Of a stretch of 64,000 bases of DNA, positions 50,612-61,837 are shown piece after piece. Positions within the stretch are counted from its first letter, which is position 1. The number at the start of each line of letters is the position of its first letter. Made by a program: the position numbers and the translations under genes. The notes under the pieces are model-generated. The model worked only from the letters and a program-made list of their open reading frames with translations. It made no database searches and had not been told where the DNA came from. Source of the DNA: an uncultured Collinsella sp. (GTDB lineage Bacteria > Actinomycetota > Coriobacteriia > Coriobacteriales > Coriobacteriaceae); contig CABUSH010000005.1 of assembly GCA_902494195.1 (NCBI GenBank), positions 1 through 64,000 of the forward strand. Direction: 5' to 3'.

Positions 50612-51450
50612 GCGAGGGCGGCCATGATGGTGCGGGCGACGCCGTCGTGGTCGTTGTCGTATTCGGTGATGGCGTCGGCGGCCTCGCGATCTTCGGGCTC
50701 GGCGTTGATCATGGCCATGCCATGGCCCGCTGCCTGCAGCATGGGGATGTCGTTGATGTTGTCGCCGAACGCCCAGGCGTCGGCGAGACACTCGCCCAGA
50801 TGCTCGCACAGCCATGTGAGGGCCGTTCCCTTGGTGGCTCCCGCGCCCATAACCTCGATATTCATGGCGTACGAACGCGTGACCTCAATGCCTCCGAGCG
50901 TGTCGAGCGCCGCCGCGATGGCGTCGCGATCGGCCGGGTCGTGCCAGTACATGGCGATGCGTTCGAGCGTCTCGACCTCGTCGATCTTGCTGTCGATATC
51001 CATGTCGATCGGTGTTCGTGTGCGCTTGAGCGAAGCCGCGATGTGGGGGTCGCCGCCGCAGAATTCGTCCAGGCGCGTGTAGAGCGAGCGGGGGAGGAAG
51101 CACTGCCCGTCCGCGAAAATGTCGAAGGTGATGTCATGGCCGGCGGCGATACGGTGGATACGGTGGGCGATGCCGCAGTCGAGCGGCCGGCTCAAAATGC
51201 GCGTGGCACGCGAGGCATCGGTGGGCACAACGTCGTCGAGCTGCCAGACGCTGGCACCGTTGGCGCAGACCGCGTAGTGTACGGCGGGGTGGGCGAGGAT
51301 GGGCTCAAAGATGCCCGACAGCGGACGCCCCGTGCAGGGTACAAACTCAATCCCACGTCGAGCGAGTTCGTCGAGCATTGCCCAGGTGGCGTCGCTCATC
51401 TGCTTATCACTCGTCAGCAGCGTTCCATCCATATCGGAAAACACAATCAT
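50608..51450 (-). CDS. HAD-superfamily Cof-type phosphatase (second)
   Basis: 280 residues with motif I DMDGTLLTSDKQ at residues 6-17 and motif IV FGDNINDIPML near 220. This is again a C2-cap Cof-type hydrolase but clearly different in sequence from the one at 49706. The substrate is unknown. The upstream region on the minus strand has AAAGGATCGCAGCGA before the ATG. It converges with the first HAD gene across a palindrome-rich 107-bp gap. Confidence 0.88.
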   Translation of the reverse strand: MIVFSDMDGTLLTSDKQMSDATWAMLDELARRGIEFVPCTGRPLSGIFEPILAHPAVHYAVCANGASVWQLDDVVPTDASRATRILSRPLDCGIAHRIHRIAAGHDITFDIFADGQCFLPRSLYTRLDEFCGGDPHIAASLKRTRTPIDMDIDSKIDEVETLERIAMYWHDPADRDAIAAALDTLGGIEVTRSYAMNIEVMGAGATKGTALTWLCEHLGECLADAWAFGDNINDIPMLQAAGHGMAMINAEPEDREAADAITEYDNDHDGVARTIMAALA

Positions 51451-51537
51451 TCGCTGCGATCCTTTCTACTGGCATAAAAAGCATGGCCGAGGGCGGTGAT
51501 GCCCTGGCCACGCTCGGGTTCTATAACGGTCCGCGTC

Positions 51538-52956
51538 CTAACGATCGACGAGCGGCTTGTACTCCAGCGGCTCGATAACCGGGCGATACGCGGGACGGAT
51601 GATGCGGTGCGCGCAGAAGAGCTCTTCCATGCGGTGCGCAGACCAGCCGGCCATGCGGGCGACGGCGAACAGCGGCGTAAAGAGCGTCTCGGGCACGCCG
51701 AGCATCTTGTAGATAAAGCCCGTGTACAGGTCGATGTTGGCGCAGATGGGCTTGGTCATGCCGTGATCGCGCATCACTTGCGGGGCCAGGCGCTCGATGC
51801 GCTCGATGAGCGCGAACTCCTCGCCCAGGTCCTTCTTGGCGGCAAGCGTGCGCGCGTAACGACGGCACACCTCGGCACGCGGGTCGCTCAGCGTGTAGAC
51901 GGCGTGGCCCATACCGTAGATGAGACCCGTGCCGTCGAAGGCCTGCTTGTCGAGGATCTTGCCCAGGTAGACCGCGACCTCGTCCTCGTCCTCCCAATTG
52001 GAGACATGCGCACGGATGTCCTCGTGCATGGACACGACTTTGGCGTTGGCGCCGCCGTGGCGCGGGCCCTTGAGCGAGCCGATAGCCGCGGCGTAGGCGG
52101 AATACGGGTCGGTGGCCGAGGAGGACAGCACGCGGCAGGCGAACGTGGAGTTGTTGCCGCCGCCGTGCTCGGCATGCAGCATGAGCATCACGTCGAGCAG
52201 CATGGCCTCGTCGCGGGTGAATGCCATGCCGCCGCGTAGGACCTGCAGGATGGTCTCAGCGGTGGAGAGGCCGGGTGTGGGGTGCGGTACATGAACCTCG
52301 GAGCCGCGGCGCTTGGCGACCGAGGCCATATGCGCGAAGGCGGCGATGCGGGGGAGACGGGCGAGCATGGAGATGGCGACGTCGATTTCGTGCTCGGGTG
52401 TAATGGCGTCGGGCTCGGCGTCGAAGGCGTAGAGCAGCAGCACGGCGCGCTGAAGCACATTCATGATGCTCGACGACACCGTGGTCATGGGGAACTCGCG
52501 GACGTATTCGTCGCTCAGGTGCCTAAAAGCACCCAGGCGCTCGCAAAAGCCGTCGAGCTCTTCCTTGTTGGGCAGCGAACCCGTGATAAGCAGATAAGCG
52601 ACTTCCTCGTAGCCGTAGCGGTTCTCGGCCTGGGCGTTGTTGACCAGATCCTCGATGCTGTAGCCACGAAGCGTGAGCTTGCCCTGATCGGGCACGACTT
52701 TGCCGTCGACCTTGTTGTAGCCGTGCACGTCCGAGATGCGGGTAAGGCCCGCGACCACGCCCGAGCCGTCGGCATTGCGCAGGCCGCGCTTGACGTTGTG
52801 CTCTACGAACAGGTCCTCGTCGTACGGGGCGGTCGGCAGGCCGTGGTAGAGGTTTTCGCTTTCGGGCGAAATCTGACGGCTCGCCTCGTAATCCAGAACC
52901 AGGCGGCTCAGGTGATCGTCGAAGCGGTAGTAGATTTTCTTGGCGTCGTAGGCCAT
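51538..52956 (-). CDS. gltA: Citrate synthase
   Basis: 472 residues, from an ATG 6 bases after AGAGGAG. Active-site regions are HAEHGGGNNSTF, the GMGHAVY histidine block and the late Arg-containing segment. It condenses oxaloacetate with acetyl-CoA. Length and the ~45-residue N-terminal extension resemble citrate/2-methylcitrate synthases of Gram-positive anaerobes. It follows the ACT protein gene by 77 bp on the same strand. No other TCA gene is nearby, which suggests a role in glutamate synthesis. Confidence 0.94.
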   Translation of the reverse strand: MAYDAKKIYYRFDDHLSRLVLDYEASRQISPESENLYHGLPTAPYDEDLFVEHNVKRGLRNADGSGVVAGLTRISDVHGYNKVDGKVVPDQGKLTLRGYSIEDLVNNAQAENRYGYEEVAYLLITGSLPNKEELDGFCERLGAFRHLSDEYVREFPMTTVSSSIMNVLQRAVLLLYAFDAEPDAITPEHEIDVAISMLARLPRIAAFAHMASVAKRRGSEVHVPHPTPGLSTAETILQVLRGGMAFTRDEAMLLDVMLMLHAEHGGGNNSTFACRVLSSSATDPYSAYAAAIGSLKGPRHGGANAKVVSMHEDIRAHVSNWEDEDEVAVYLGKILDKQAFDGTGLIYGMGHAVYTLSDPRAEVCRRYARTLAAKKDLGEEFALIERIERLAPQVMRDHGMTKPICANIDLYTGFIYKMLGVPETLFTPLFAVARMAGWSAHRMEELFCAHRIIRPAYRPVIEPLEYKPLVDR

Positions 52957-53033
52957 GCGCGCTCCTCTCCGGTCCGCTTTGGGGCCGCGCGCTTGGACGA
53001 TATGACGTCAAGCTGCCCCGAGCGGCTTGTTCG

Positions 53034-53321
53034 CTACAGGCGGTACATAAAGTTAAAGACGTCCTCGCGCTGGATGGACACGTTGACGCCCGAAAGCTCG
53101 CCGGCCTCGGCCAGCGCCTTCTGCAGCTCGGCAAAGTCGAGCTTGGACTCGGCGGTGTCGGCCAGCATGGTCATGGTGAAGATGTCCTCGATAATGGACT
53201 GCGTGATGTCGCGGATGTCGACGTTGGCCTCGCCCAGGACACGGGTGACGCCGGCGACGATGCCGGGGCGGTTCTTGCCAAGGACGGTGATGACGATGCG
53301 GGAGGACGAGATCTCGGCCAT
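53034..53321 (-). CDS. ACT-domain protein, UPF0237 type
   Basis: 95 residues comprising one ACT domain: RIVITVLGKNRPGIVAGVTRVLGEANVDI, followed by a second helix and strand. Small stand-alone ACT proteins of this group are thought to bind amino acids or small ligands and regulate partner enzymes. Its gene precedes citrate synthase on the same strand, so a link to glutamate or carbon flux is plausible but not shown. AAAGGG lies 6 bases before the ATG. A TACAAT at 53389-53384 may be its -10. Confidence 0.85.
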   Translation of the reverse strand: MAEISSSRIVITVLGKNRPGIVAGVTRVLGEANVDIRDITQSIIEDIFTMTMLADTAESKLDFAELQKALAEAGELSGVNVSIQREDVFNFMYRL

Positions 53322-53513
53322 GGGAAACCCTTTCGCGTGGTTGCGGCGCGCGCGGGGCGCTCCGCTACGGTACAGTGTTCATCATTGTACCTGTCTGGCG
53401 CCAAAAGGGGTGTGCTTACTGCGGCGTTACACGTCTGCAACATGGGAGAAGGGGCAACAGGGCGCGTGTGCGCTGCGGTTGGCCACGCCGTGTTGCACAA
53501 AGACCGTGAACCT

Positions 53514-53543
53514 TTTGTGGGACGCGCGGCGCCGTGGTACCAT
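53514..53543 (+). promoter_or_regulatory. Candidate promoter of rpmE
   Basis: TTGTGG, 18 bp, TACCAT. It lies just upstream of the structured rpmE leader, in the 306-bp divergent gap between the ACT gene and rpmE. That gap holds no other gene. Confidence 0.35.
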
Positions 53544-53556
53544 AGCCAAGTTTGTT

Positions 53557-53620
53557 GTCTTGGTCGGAAACCAAGACGCCTTATGCGCTGATCGGTAACC
53601 AGCGCCTGACCAATAAGGAG
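53557..53620 (+). ncRNA. Structured rpmE leader, candidate L31 autoregulatory RNA
   Basis: Stem 1: GTCTTGGT/ACCAAGAC with loop CGGAA (53557-53577). Stem 2: CCTTAT (53579-53584) pairs with ATAAGG (53613-53618), which is part of the AAGGAG ribosome site; inside it GCGCTG pairs with CAGCGC. The loop GGT could pair with ACC at about 53609. Leaders controlling L31 genes are known in several bacterial groups; whether this matches one is untested. Confidence 0.6.
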
Positions 53621-53627
53621 TCCTACC

Positions 53628-54053
53628 ATGAAGCAGGGTATCCATCCCCAGTATGTCGAGTGCACGGTGACGTGCTCCTGCGGCAACACCTTCAAGACGC
53701 ACGCTACCGTGTCCGAGATGAAGGTCGAGCTTTGCAACGAGTGCCACCCGTTCTACACCGGCCAGCAGAAGTTCGTCGACACCGGTGGACGCGTCCAGCG
53801 CTTCGCCGACAAGTTCGGTGGCGCCGCTGCCGCCCAGCTCAAGAAGGCCGAGGAGGCCAAGGCTGCCAAGGCTGCCAAGGCTGCTGAGGCCGAGGCCGCT
53901 CGCAAGGCCGCCGCTGAGGCTAAGGCTGCCGAGAAGGCCAAGCGTGCTGCTAAGTTTGCCGAGGAGGCTGCCAAGCAGGCCGCCGAGGCTCCCGCAGAGG
54001 CTCCCGTCGAGGAGGCCGCTGCCGAGGCCGAGACTACCGAGGCTGCTGAGTAA
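53628..54053 (+). CDS. rpmE: Ribosomal protein L31 with long Ala/Lys/Glu tail
   Basis: 141 residues, twice the usual ~70. The first ~66 are typical zinc-type L31: MKQGIHPQYVECTVTCSCGN, then CNECHPFYTGQQKFVDTGGR, with CSCG and CNEC cysteines. The remainder is almost only Ala, Lys and Glu with basic and then acidic blocks, likely helical or disordered. L17 here has a shorter similar tail. L31 bridges the subunits at the central protuberance. The leader contains stem-loops that include the ribosome site. Confidence 0.95.
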   Translation: MKQGIHPQYVECTVTCSCGNTFKTHATVSEMKVELCNECHPFYTGQQKFVDTGGRVQRFADKFGGAAAAQLKKAEEAKAAKAAKAAEAEAARKAAAEAKAAEKAKRAAKFAEEAAKQAAEAPAEAPVEEAAAEAETTEAAE

Positions 54054-54090
54054 ATAGCTCGCCGCGGAATCACTCGCATTCATGGCATAA

Positions 54091-54130
54091 GGGCCGCGCA
54101 TCCGTTTGGGTGCGCGGCCCTTTTCTTTTT
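54091..54130 (+). terminator. Terminator after rpmE
   Basis: A perfect 10-bp stem GGGCCGCGCA/TGCGCGGCCC around TCCGTTTGGG, then TTTTCTTTTT. The loop and inner stem are identical to the terminator at 58477. Confidence 0.95.
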
Positions 54131-54131
54131 A

Positions 54132-54198
54132 TTGGTGCAAGCCAACCTGTCCCCATTTCACCAGATTGGTGCGAAGGGGACAGGTTGGCTTGCACCAA
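54132..54198. repeat. 67-bp palindrome with 23-bp perfect arms
   Basis: TTGGTGCAAGCCAACCTGTC plus CCC pairs perfectly with 54176-54198. The 21-bp centre can fold again (TTTCACC/GGTGCGAA). It has the same length as the AGTTGCGGTG family but a different sequence. It follows the rpmE terminator. The remaining bases up to secA hold no gene; TACAAT at 54328-54333 is a possible -10 for secA. Confidence 0.88.
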
Positions 54199-54394
54199 AT
54201 GGCAGAGAGGCGGCGTTTGCCCAGATAAAACCTGCCAAAATTAACCTGTCCCATTGTGGCAGGTTGGTCGTAGTTATTACGTGGCGGTCGAGGTCGACCG
54301 TTTAGGCCGCGCCTTGTTTGGCTAAAGTACAATCATCTGTGTTTAACTCGCCCGCAGCTGCATGGCGTGGGCGATGGCCAAAAAGGAAAACCAC

Positions 54395-57201
<2,807 letters not shown>

Positions 57202-57202
<1 letters not shown>

Positions 57203-58350
57203 TGGCTGAGGCTTTAGAGGTAACGCCCGCCGAGCTGGACGCGTTTGCGGACCGGCTCGGCGAGGTCGAGTCGTATCTCCACTTGGACGAGAAGCGTACC
57301 CGCGTGACCGAGCTCGAGGCCAAAAGTGTTGCCCCTGGCTTTTGGGATGACGCCGACGCCGCCCGTGCCACCATGGAAGAGATCGCGCGCACCAAGGAAG
57401 ATATCGATGCCGTGGACACCGCGCGCGGCGAGCTTTCCGATGCCCGCGCCGCGCTGGAGCTTGCCGAGGAGATGGGGGATGACCCCGACGCCGCCGCCCT
57501 TCGCGAGGAGGCTGCAGCCACGGCTGAGCGCCTGGCCCGTGCCATCGATGAGCTTGAGCTTTCGAGCTGGTTTACCGGTGAGTTCGATCACGGCGATGCC
57601 ATTGTGACCATCAAGCCCGGACAGGGCGGTCTGGAGGCCCAGGACTGGACCTTCATGCTCTTTAAGATGTACATGAAGTACTGCCAGCGTCGCGGCTGGA
57701 AGGTCACCATCAACGACTGTCCCGCGGCCGAGGTCATCGGCATCGACCGCGCGACCTTTACCGTCGAGGGCAAGGACGCATTTGGCATGCTGCGCGCCGA
57801 GGCCGGCGTCCACCGCTTGGTTCGCATTAGCCCCACCGACGACAAGAAGCGCCGCCAGACCACGTTTGCCGGCGTCGAGGTCATCCCCGTGCTACCCGAT
57901 GATATCGACATCGAAATCAGTCCCGATGACATCCGCGTGGACGTGTACCACGCGAGCGGCCCGGGCGGTCAGGGCGTCAACACCACCGACTCCGCCGTGC
58001 GCGTGACGCATTTCCCCAGCGGCATTGTGGTTACCTGCCAAAATGAGCGCAGCCAGATCCAGAACAAGGCCGCGTGCATGCAGATCCTTAAGGCTCGTCT
58101 GTACGAGATTGAGCTCGAGAAGCGCGCCGAGGCGCTCGATGAGATCCGCGGACCCAAGACCACGATTGGTTTTGGCAACCAGATTCGCAGCTACGTGCTC
58201 TACCCGTACCAGATGGTCAAGGATCTGCGCTCGGGTGTGGAGACCAGCAATGTCGAGGCCGTTCTTGACGATGGCGACCTGGACCCGTTTGTTATTGGCT
58301 ACCATCGCTGGGCCACTGGCAACGCTGACGCGGAGACCCCGTCTGCTTAA
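57202..58350 (+). CDS. prfB: Peptide chain release factor 2, without frameshift and with SPT tripeptide
   Basis: 382 residues, read in a single frame: the usual programmed +1 frameshift (CTT TGA C near codon 25) is absent; residues 25-29 read YLHLD. The catalytic GGQ is intact (255-257). The codon-discriminating loop reads RISPTDD, giving Ser210-Pro211-Thr212 where RF2 normally has Ser-Pro-Phe. The rest of the loop (RRQTTFAGVEVIP) aligns well with actinobacterial RF2, so it is RF2 and not RF1. It terminates at UGA and UAA by family knowledge. A terminator follows 127 bp later. Confidence 0.94.
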
Positions 58351-58476
58351 ACCGCCCGGGTTTATGTGGAAATGGATAAAACCATCTGAGCAGTGTGGTT
58401 TTGTATCCAGAGCAAACCCTGCGCAGGGGTGGTTTTTGTCCGGCGAATCGGTAGAATCGAATACAAGAAGAAGTTC

Positions 58477-58506
58477 AAAGCGCATCCGTTTGGGTGCGCT
58501 TTTTTG
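58477..58506 (+). terminator. Terminator upstream of the YitT-family gene
   Basis: AAAGCGCA/TGCGCTTT stem around TCCGTTTGGG, then TTTG. It lies 12 bp before the next start codon, so it ends prfB transcripts or attenuates the next gene. Confidence 0.75.
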
Positions 58507-58517
58507 AGGGAGGCAGC

Positions 58518-59408
58518 ATGGCATATCGTCTGGACATCAAGCGCATTCTTTCGATGAACTTCTTTCACGACCTGCCCCAGATCATGTTGGGGTGTGCCTT
58601 GGCCGCCATCGCGACCGACCTGTTTTTGATTCCCAACGGTCTTGCCGCCGGTGGCGTTACGGGCCTTGCGACTATTATCCAGGCGGTCGGCGCGGCGCGA
58701 GGCGTGTCGCTTCCCGTCGGTATCCAGACCATCGTGATGAATGCCTTGCTGCTGCTGGTCGTTATGCGCGAGGGCGGCATGTTCTACGTGGTGCAGACGG
58801 CGACGGGCTTTGTGCTACTGGGCTTCTTCACCGACCTGTTTGCCCCGTTTGTAGCGCCTCTGGCAGATGCGGACCTGATGCTTCCCGCTATGTGGGGCGG
58901 CATTATTACGGGCATCGGTTATGGCATGGTGTTGCGCGCCGGCGCCAACACCGGCGGCTCGGACACGATTGGCCAAATCATCTCGCGTAATACCTCACTG
59001 CCCGTGGGCTCGACCGTCATGGCGATCGATGTTGCCGTGTGCGCGCTGTCGGCTCCGGTCTTTTCAATCGAAAACGCACTATATGCAGGCCTTTCGATGG
59101 TCATTAGCGGCTACGTGATCGATGCCGTGGTCGATGGTGGCAACAAACGCCGTATGGTACTCATCATCTCGGACAAGTTCCCTGATATCGCTGCCGATAT
59201 CATGTATGGCCTGGGTCGTGGTTGTACCAAGTTTAAGGCGACTGGCATGTATTCGGGTGCCGAGAAGCCGGTGATTATGGTCATCGTGAGCCGTCGAGAG
59301 CTCAATACCCTCAAGACGATCGTGCGCGAGCGCGATCCTCACGCCATTGTGACGGTCGCTGACGTTACGGAAGCCTTCGGCGAGGGATTCAAGGATATTA
59401 GTGCGTAG
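58518..59408 (+). CDS. YitT-family membrane protein
   Basis: 296 residues from the ATG at 58518, behind GGGAGG. About five hydrophobic helices fill residues 15-205. The pattern FLIPNGLAAGGVTGLATII and the GANTGGSDTIGQIIS motif are typical of DUF161 (YitT). The C-terminal ~80 residues form a cytosolic DUF2179 domain (GCTKFKATGMYSGAEKPVIM). The function of the family is not firmly known; roles as transporters have been suggested. A terminator-like hairpin lies just before it. Confidence 0.9.
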   Translation: MAYRLDIKRILSMNFFHDLPQIMLGCALAAIATDLFLIPNGLAAGGVTGLATIIQAVGAARGVSLPVGIQTIVMNALLLLVVMREGGMFYVVQTATGFVLLGFFTDLFAPFVAPLADADLMLPAMWGGIITGIGYGMVLRAGANTGGSDTIGQIISRNTSLPVGSTVMAIDVAVCALSAPVFSIENALYAGLSMVISGYVIDAVVDGGNKRRMVLIISDKFPDIAADIMYGLGRGCTKFKATGMYSGAEKPVIMVIVSRRELNTLKTIVRERDPHAIVTVADVTEAFGEGFKDISA

Positions 59409-59615
59409 GGTCTACCGCGTTCCATCCAAAAGACGTTCACATTGGTAAACCGTTTCATCAGCGGTTCTGCCTGCTCAATTGTTCAAATAATGATAAAAAC
59501 TCTGGTAAAGCCATCAGTTTCCAGCATAATGAATGACGTACGTGCATTGCGGCTGTGTTGGGATTACCTTCGGTGCCGTGCGCATTTTGTCTAATGAGGA
59601 TGAAAGGAAGGCACA

Positions 59616-60446
59616 ATGAGCGACGAAGAGCTCAAAAAGGTTGCCAACGAGGTAAGGAAGGGCATCGTCACCGGCGTGCACGCTGCCAAGTCCGGCCATC
59701 CGGGCGGTTCGCTCGGCGCTGCCGACATCATGACCTATCTGTACTTTGAGGAAATGAACGTCGACCCGGCCGATCCCCGCAAGGCCGATCGCGACCGTTT
59801 TGTGCTCTCCAAGGGCCATTGCGCTCCGGGTCTGTACGCCGTGCTCGCCGAGCGCGGGTTCTTCCCCAAAGAGGATCTCGAGACGCTGCGCCATATCGGC
59901 AGCCACCTGCAGGGTCATCCCAACATGAACGACACCCCGGGCGTCGATATGTCCACCGGCTCGCTCGGCCAGGGCATCTCCGCCGCCGTGGGCATGGCGG
60001 TTGCCGCCAAGCACTGGGGCGATACTTACCGCACGTACGCCCTGCTGGGTGATGGCGAGAGCGAGGAGGGCCAGGTCTGGGAGGCCGCCATGTTTGCCGG
60101 CAACCAGCAGCTCGATAACCTCTGCGTGATCGTCGACCACAACGGCCTGCAGATCGACGGCCCCGTCGAGGAGGTCAACGACCCCATGCCGCTCGCCGAC
60201 AAGTTCCGCGCGTTCAAGTTCCACGTGGTGGAGCTCGCCGACGGCAACGACTTCGACCAGATCCGCGCCGCCTTTGACGAGGCTCGCGCCACCAAGGGGC
60301 AGCCGACCGCCATTATCGCCGAGACCCTGAAGGGCAAGGGCGTGTCCTTTATGGAGAACCAGGTTGGTTGGCACGGCAAGGCCCCCAACGATGAACAGTT
60401 TGAGCAGGCCATGGCAGAGCTCACGGCCGCCGGAGAGGAGCTCTAG
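59616..60446 (+). CDS. Transketolase, N-terminal (TPP-binding) subunit
   Basis: 276 residues. SGHPGGSLGAADIM contacts the cofactor, and the thiamine diphosphate motif runs from LGDGESEEGQ to VDHNGLQ. It is the first half of a split transketolase; the second half begins 2 bp after its stop. Together they shuttle two-carbon units in the pentose phosphate pathway. Split enzymes are common in anaerobes and actinobacteria. The ATG follows GAAAGGAAGG. Confidence 0.95.
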   Translation: MSDEELKKVANEVRKGIVTGVHAAKSGHPGGSLGAADIMTYLYFEEMNVDPADPRKADRDRFVLSKGHCAPGLYAVLAERGFFPKEDLETLRHIGSHLQGHPNMNDTPGVDMSTGSLGQGISAAVGMAVAAKHWGDTYRTYALLGDGESEEGQVWEAAMFAGNQQLDNLCVIVDHNGLQIDGPVEEVNDPMPLADKFRAFKFHVVELADGNDFDQIRAAFDEARATKGQPTAIIAETLKGKGVSFMENQVGWHGKAPNDEQFEQAMAELTAAGEEL

Positions 60447-60447
60447 G

Positions 60448-61389
60448 ATGGCAGACGTCAAGAAAATCGCCACGCGCGTAAGCTACGGCGAGGCCCTCGT
60501 CGAGCTCGCCAACGAGCACGATGACTTTGTGGTCCTCGACGCCGACCTGGCCGCCGCCACGCAGACCGGTAAGTTTAAGGCCGCTTGCCCCGACCGCTTC
60601 TTCGATGTGGGCATCGCCGAGAGCAACCTGATGGGTGTCGCCGCCGGTATCGCGACCACCGGCCGCGTCGCCTTCGCGAGCAGCTTTGCTATGTTTGCCG
60701 CCGGCCGCGCCTTTGAGCAAGTCCGCAACTCCATCGGCTACCCGCATCTCAACGTTAAGATTGGCGCCACGCACGCCGGTATCTCGGTGGGCGAGGACGG
60801 TGCCACGCACCAGTGCTGCGAGGATATCGCCCTCATGCGCGTCATCCCCGGCATGACCGTTATCGTTCCCGCCGACGATGTGGAGGCCCGTGCCGTGACG
60901 CGCGCCGCCTACGAGTGCGACGGCCCCGTGTACATGCGCTTCGCCCGTTTGGCCTCGCCGGTTATCAACGACCCCGAGACCTACAAGTTCGAGTTGGGTA
61001 AGGGCATTGTCATGCGCGAGGGCGCCGATGTGACCATCATCGCCTGCGGCCTGATGGTCGGCGAGGCGCTCGAAGCCGCTGAGCAGCTCGCTGCCGAGGG
61101 CATCGACGCCGAGGTCATCAACATGCACACCATCAAGCCCATCGATGCCGACCTGATCGTCAAGAGCGCCACCAAGACCGGCCACGTCGTGACCGTCGAG
61201 GAGCACTCCGTGATCGGTGGCCTGGGCAGCGCCGTTGCCGACGTCCTGTGCGAGCAGTGCCCGACGCCGCTCAAGAAGATCGGCGTCAACGACACCTTCG
61301 GTGAGTCTGGCCCGGGCGCCGAGCTTCTGCACAAGTACGGTCTGGACGCCGCCAACATCGTGGCGACCACCAAAGAGTTCTTGGCCTAG
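60448..61389 (+). CDS. Transketolase, C-terminal subunit
   Basis: 313 residues from the ATG at 60448 behind GAGAGGAG. The pyrimidine-binding domain (FDVGIAESNLMGVAAGIA, with the catalytic Glu in IAES) is followed by the C-terminal domain ending in GESGPGAELLHKYGLDA. It pairs with the upstream subunit to form one active site. The two genes are translationally coupled. A strong terminator follows 47 bp after the stop. Confidence 0.95.
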   Translation: MADVKKIATRVSYGEALVELANEHDDFVVLDADLAAATQTGKFKAACPDRFFDVGIAESNLMGVAAGIATTGRVAFASSFAMFAAGRAFEQVRNSIGYPHLNVKIGATHAGISVGEDGATHQCCEDIALMRVIPGMTVIVPADDVEARAVTRAAYECDGPVYMRFARLASPVINDPETYKFELGKGIVMREGADVTIIACGLMVGEALEAAEQLAAEGIDAEVINMHTIKPIDADLIVKSATKTGHVVTVEEHSVIGGLGSAVADVLCEQCPTPLKKIGVNDTFGESGPGAELLHKYGLDAANIVATTKEFLA

Positions 61390-61435
61390 GGCAAGACGAG
61401 GCAAAGTATCGCCTCAACAACCACATGCAAACCAG

Positions 61436-61473
61436 AACAGGGGCGTCCCCAAAGAGGGCACCCCTGTTTTTTC
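61436..61473 (+). terminator. Terminator after transketolase
   Basis: AACAGGGG-c-GTCCC/GAGGGC-a-CCCCTGTT stem around CAAA, then a run of six T. Confidence 0.88.
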
Positions 61474-61611
61474 GGCAACAAGCAAAACGGGCCCGCACCA
61501 AGCAAGGGCCTCCTCCGGGAAACGGGCCCATCCCAGCCAAGTGCAATTCAGCCCCCCCAAGCATAGCGCTGCTGCACCCAAGTAAAACGCAGCGACCCCT
61601 TAGTTACCGCA

Positions 61612-61732
61612 GGCCGGGCACAGGGTTACTCTCCAAATCTTTCCGCAGGACGGAGGAGCCCCCGCCGCACGTAGTGCGCAGCGGGGGCTCCGACATGTCC
61701 GAGGACGATTTGGAAAGTAACCCTGTGTCCGG
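61612..61732. repeat. 121-bp nested palindrome before ftsE
   Basis: The outer arm CCGGGCACAGGGTTACT (61615 on) pairs with 61716-61732 with one mismatch. CCAAATC pairs with GATTTGG, then GGAGCCCCCGC with GCGGGGGCTCC, then CGCAC/GTGCG around GTA. It lies in a 448-bp gap with no gene other than the transketolase terminator. Size and nested design resemble the element at 20777. Confidence 0.85.
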
Positions 61733-61837
61733 CCGGAGGGACCCAAACACGGCCATGCTTCTTATGTGCAGCAAAGCTAATGCTGCTAAAATACTAAGCG
61801 CTCATGTAGTTTAAACGCACGACGATAAGGAGCACCA

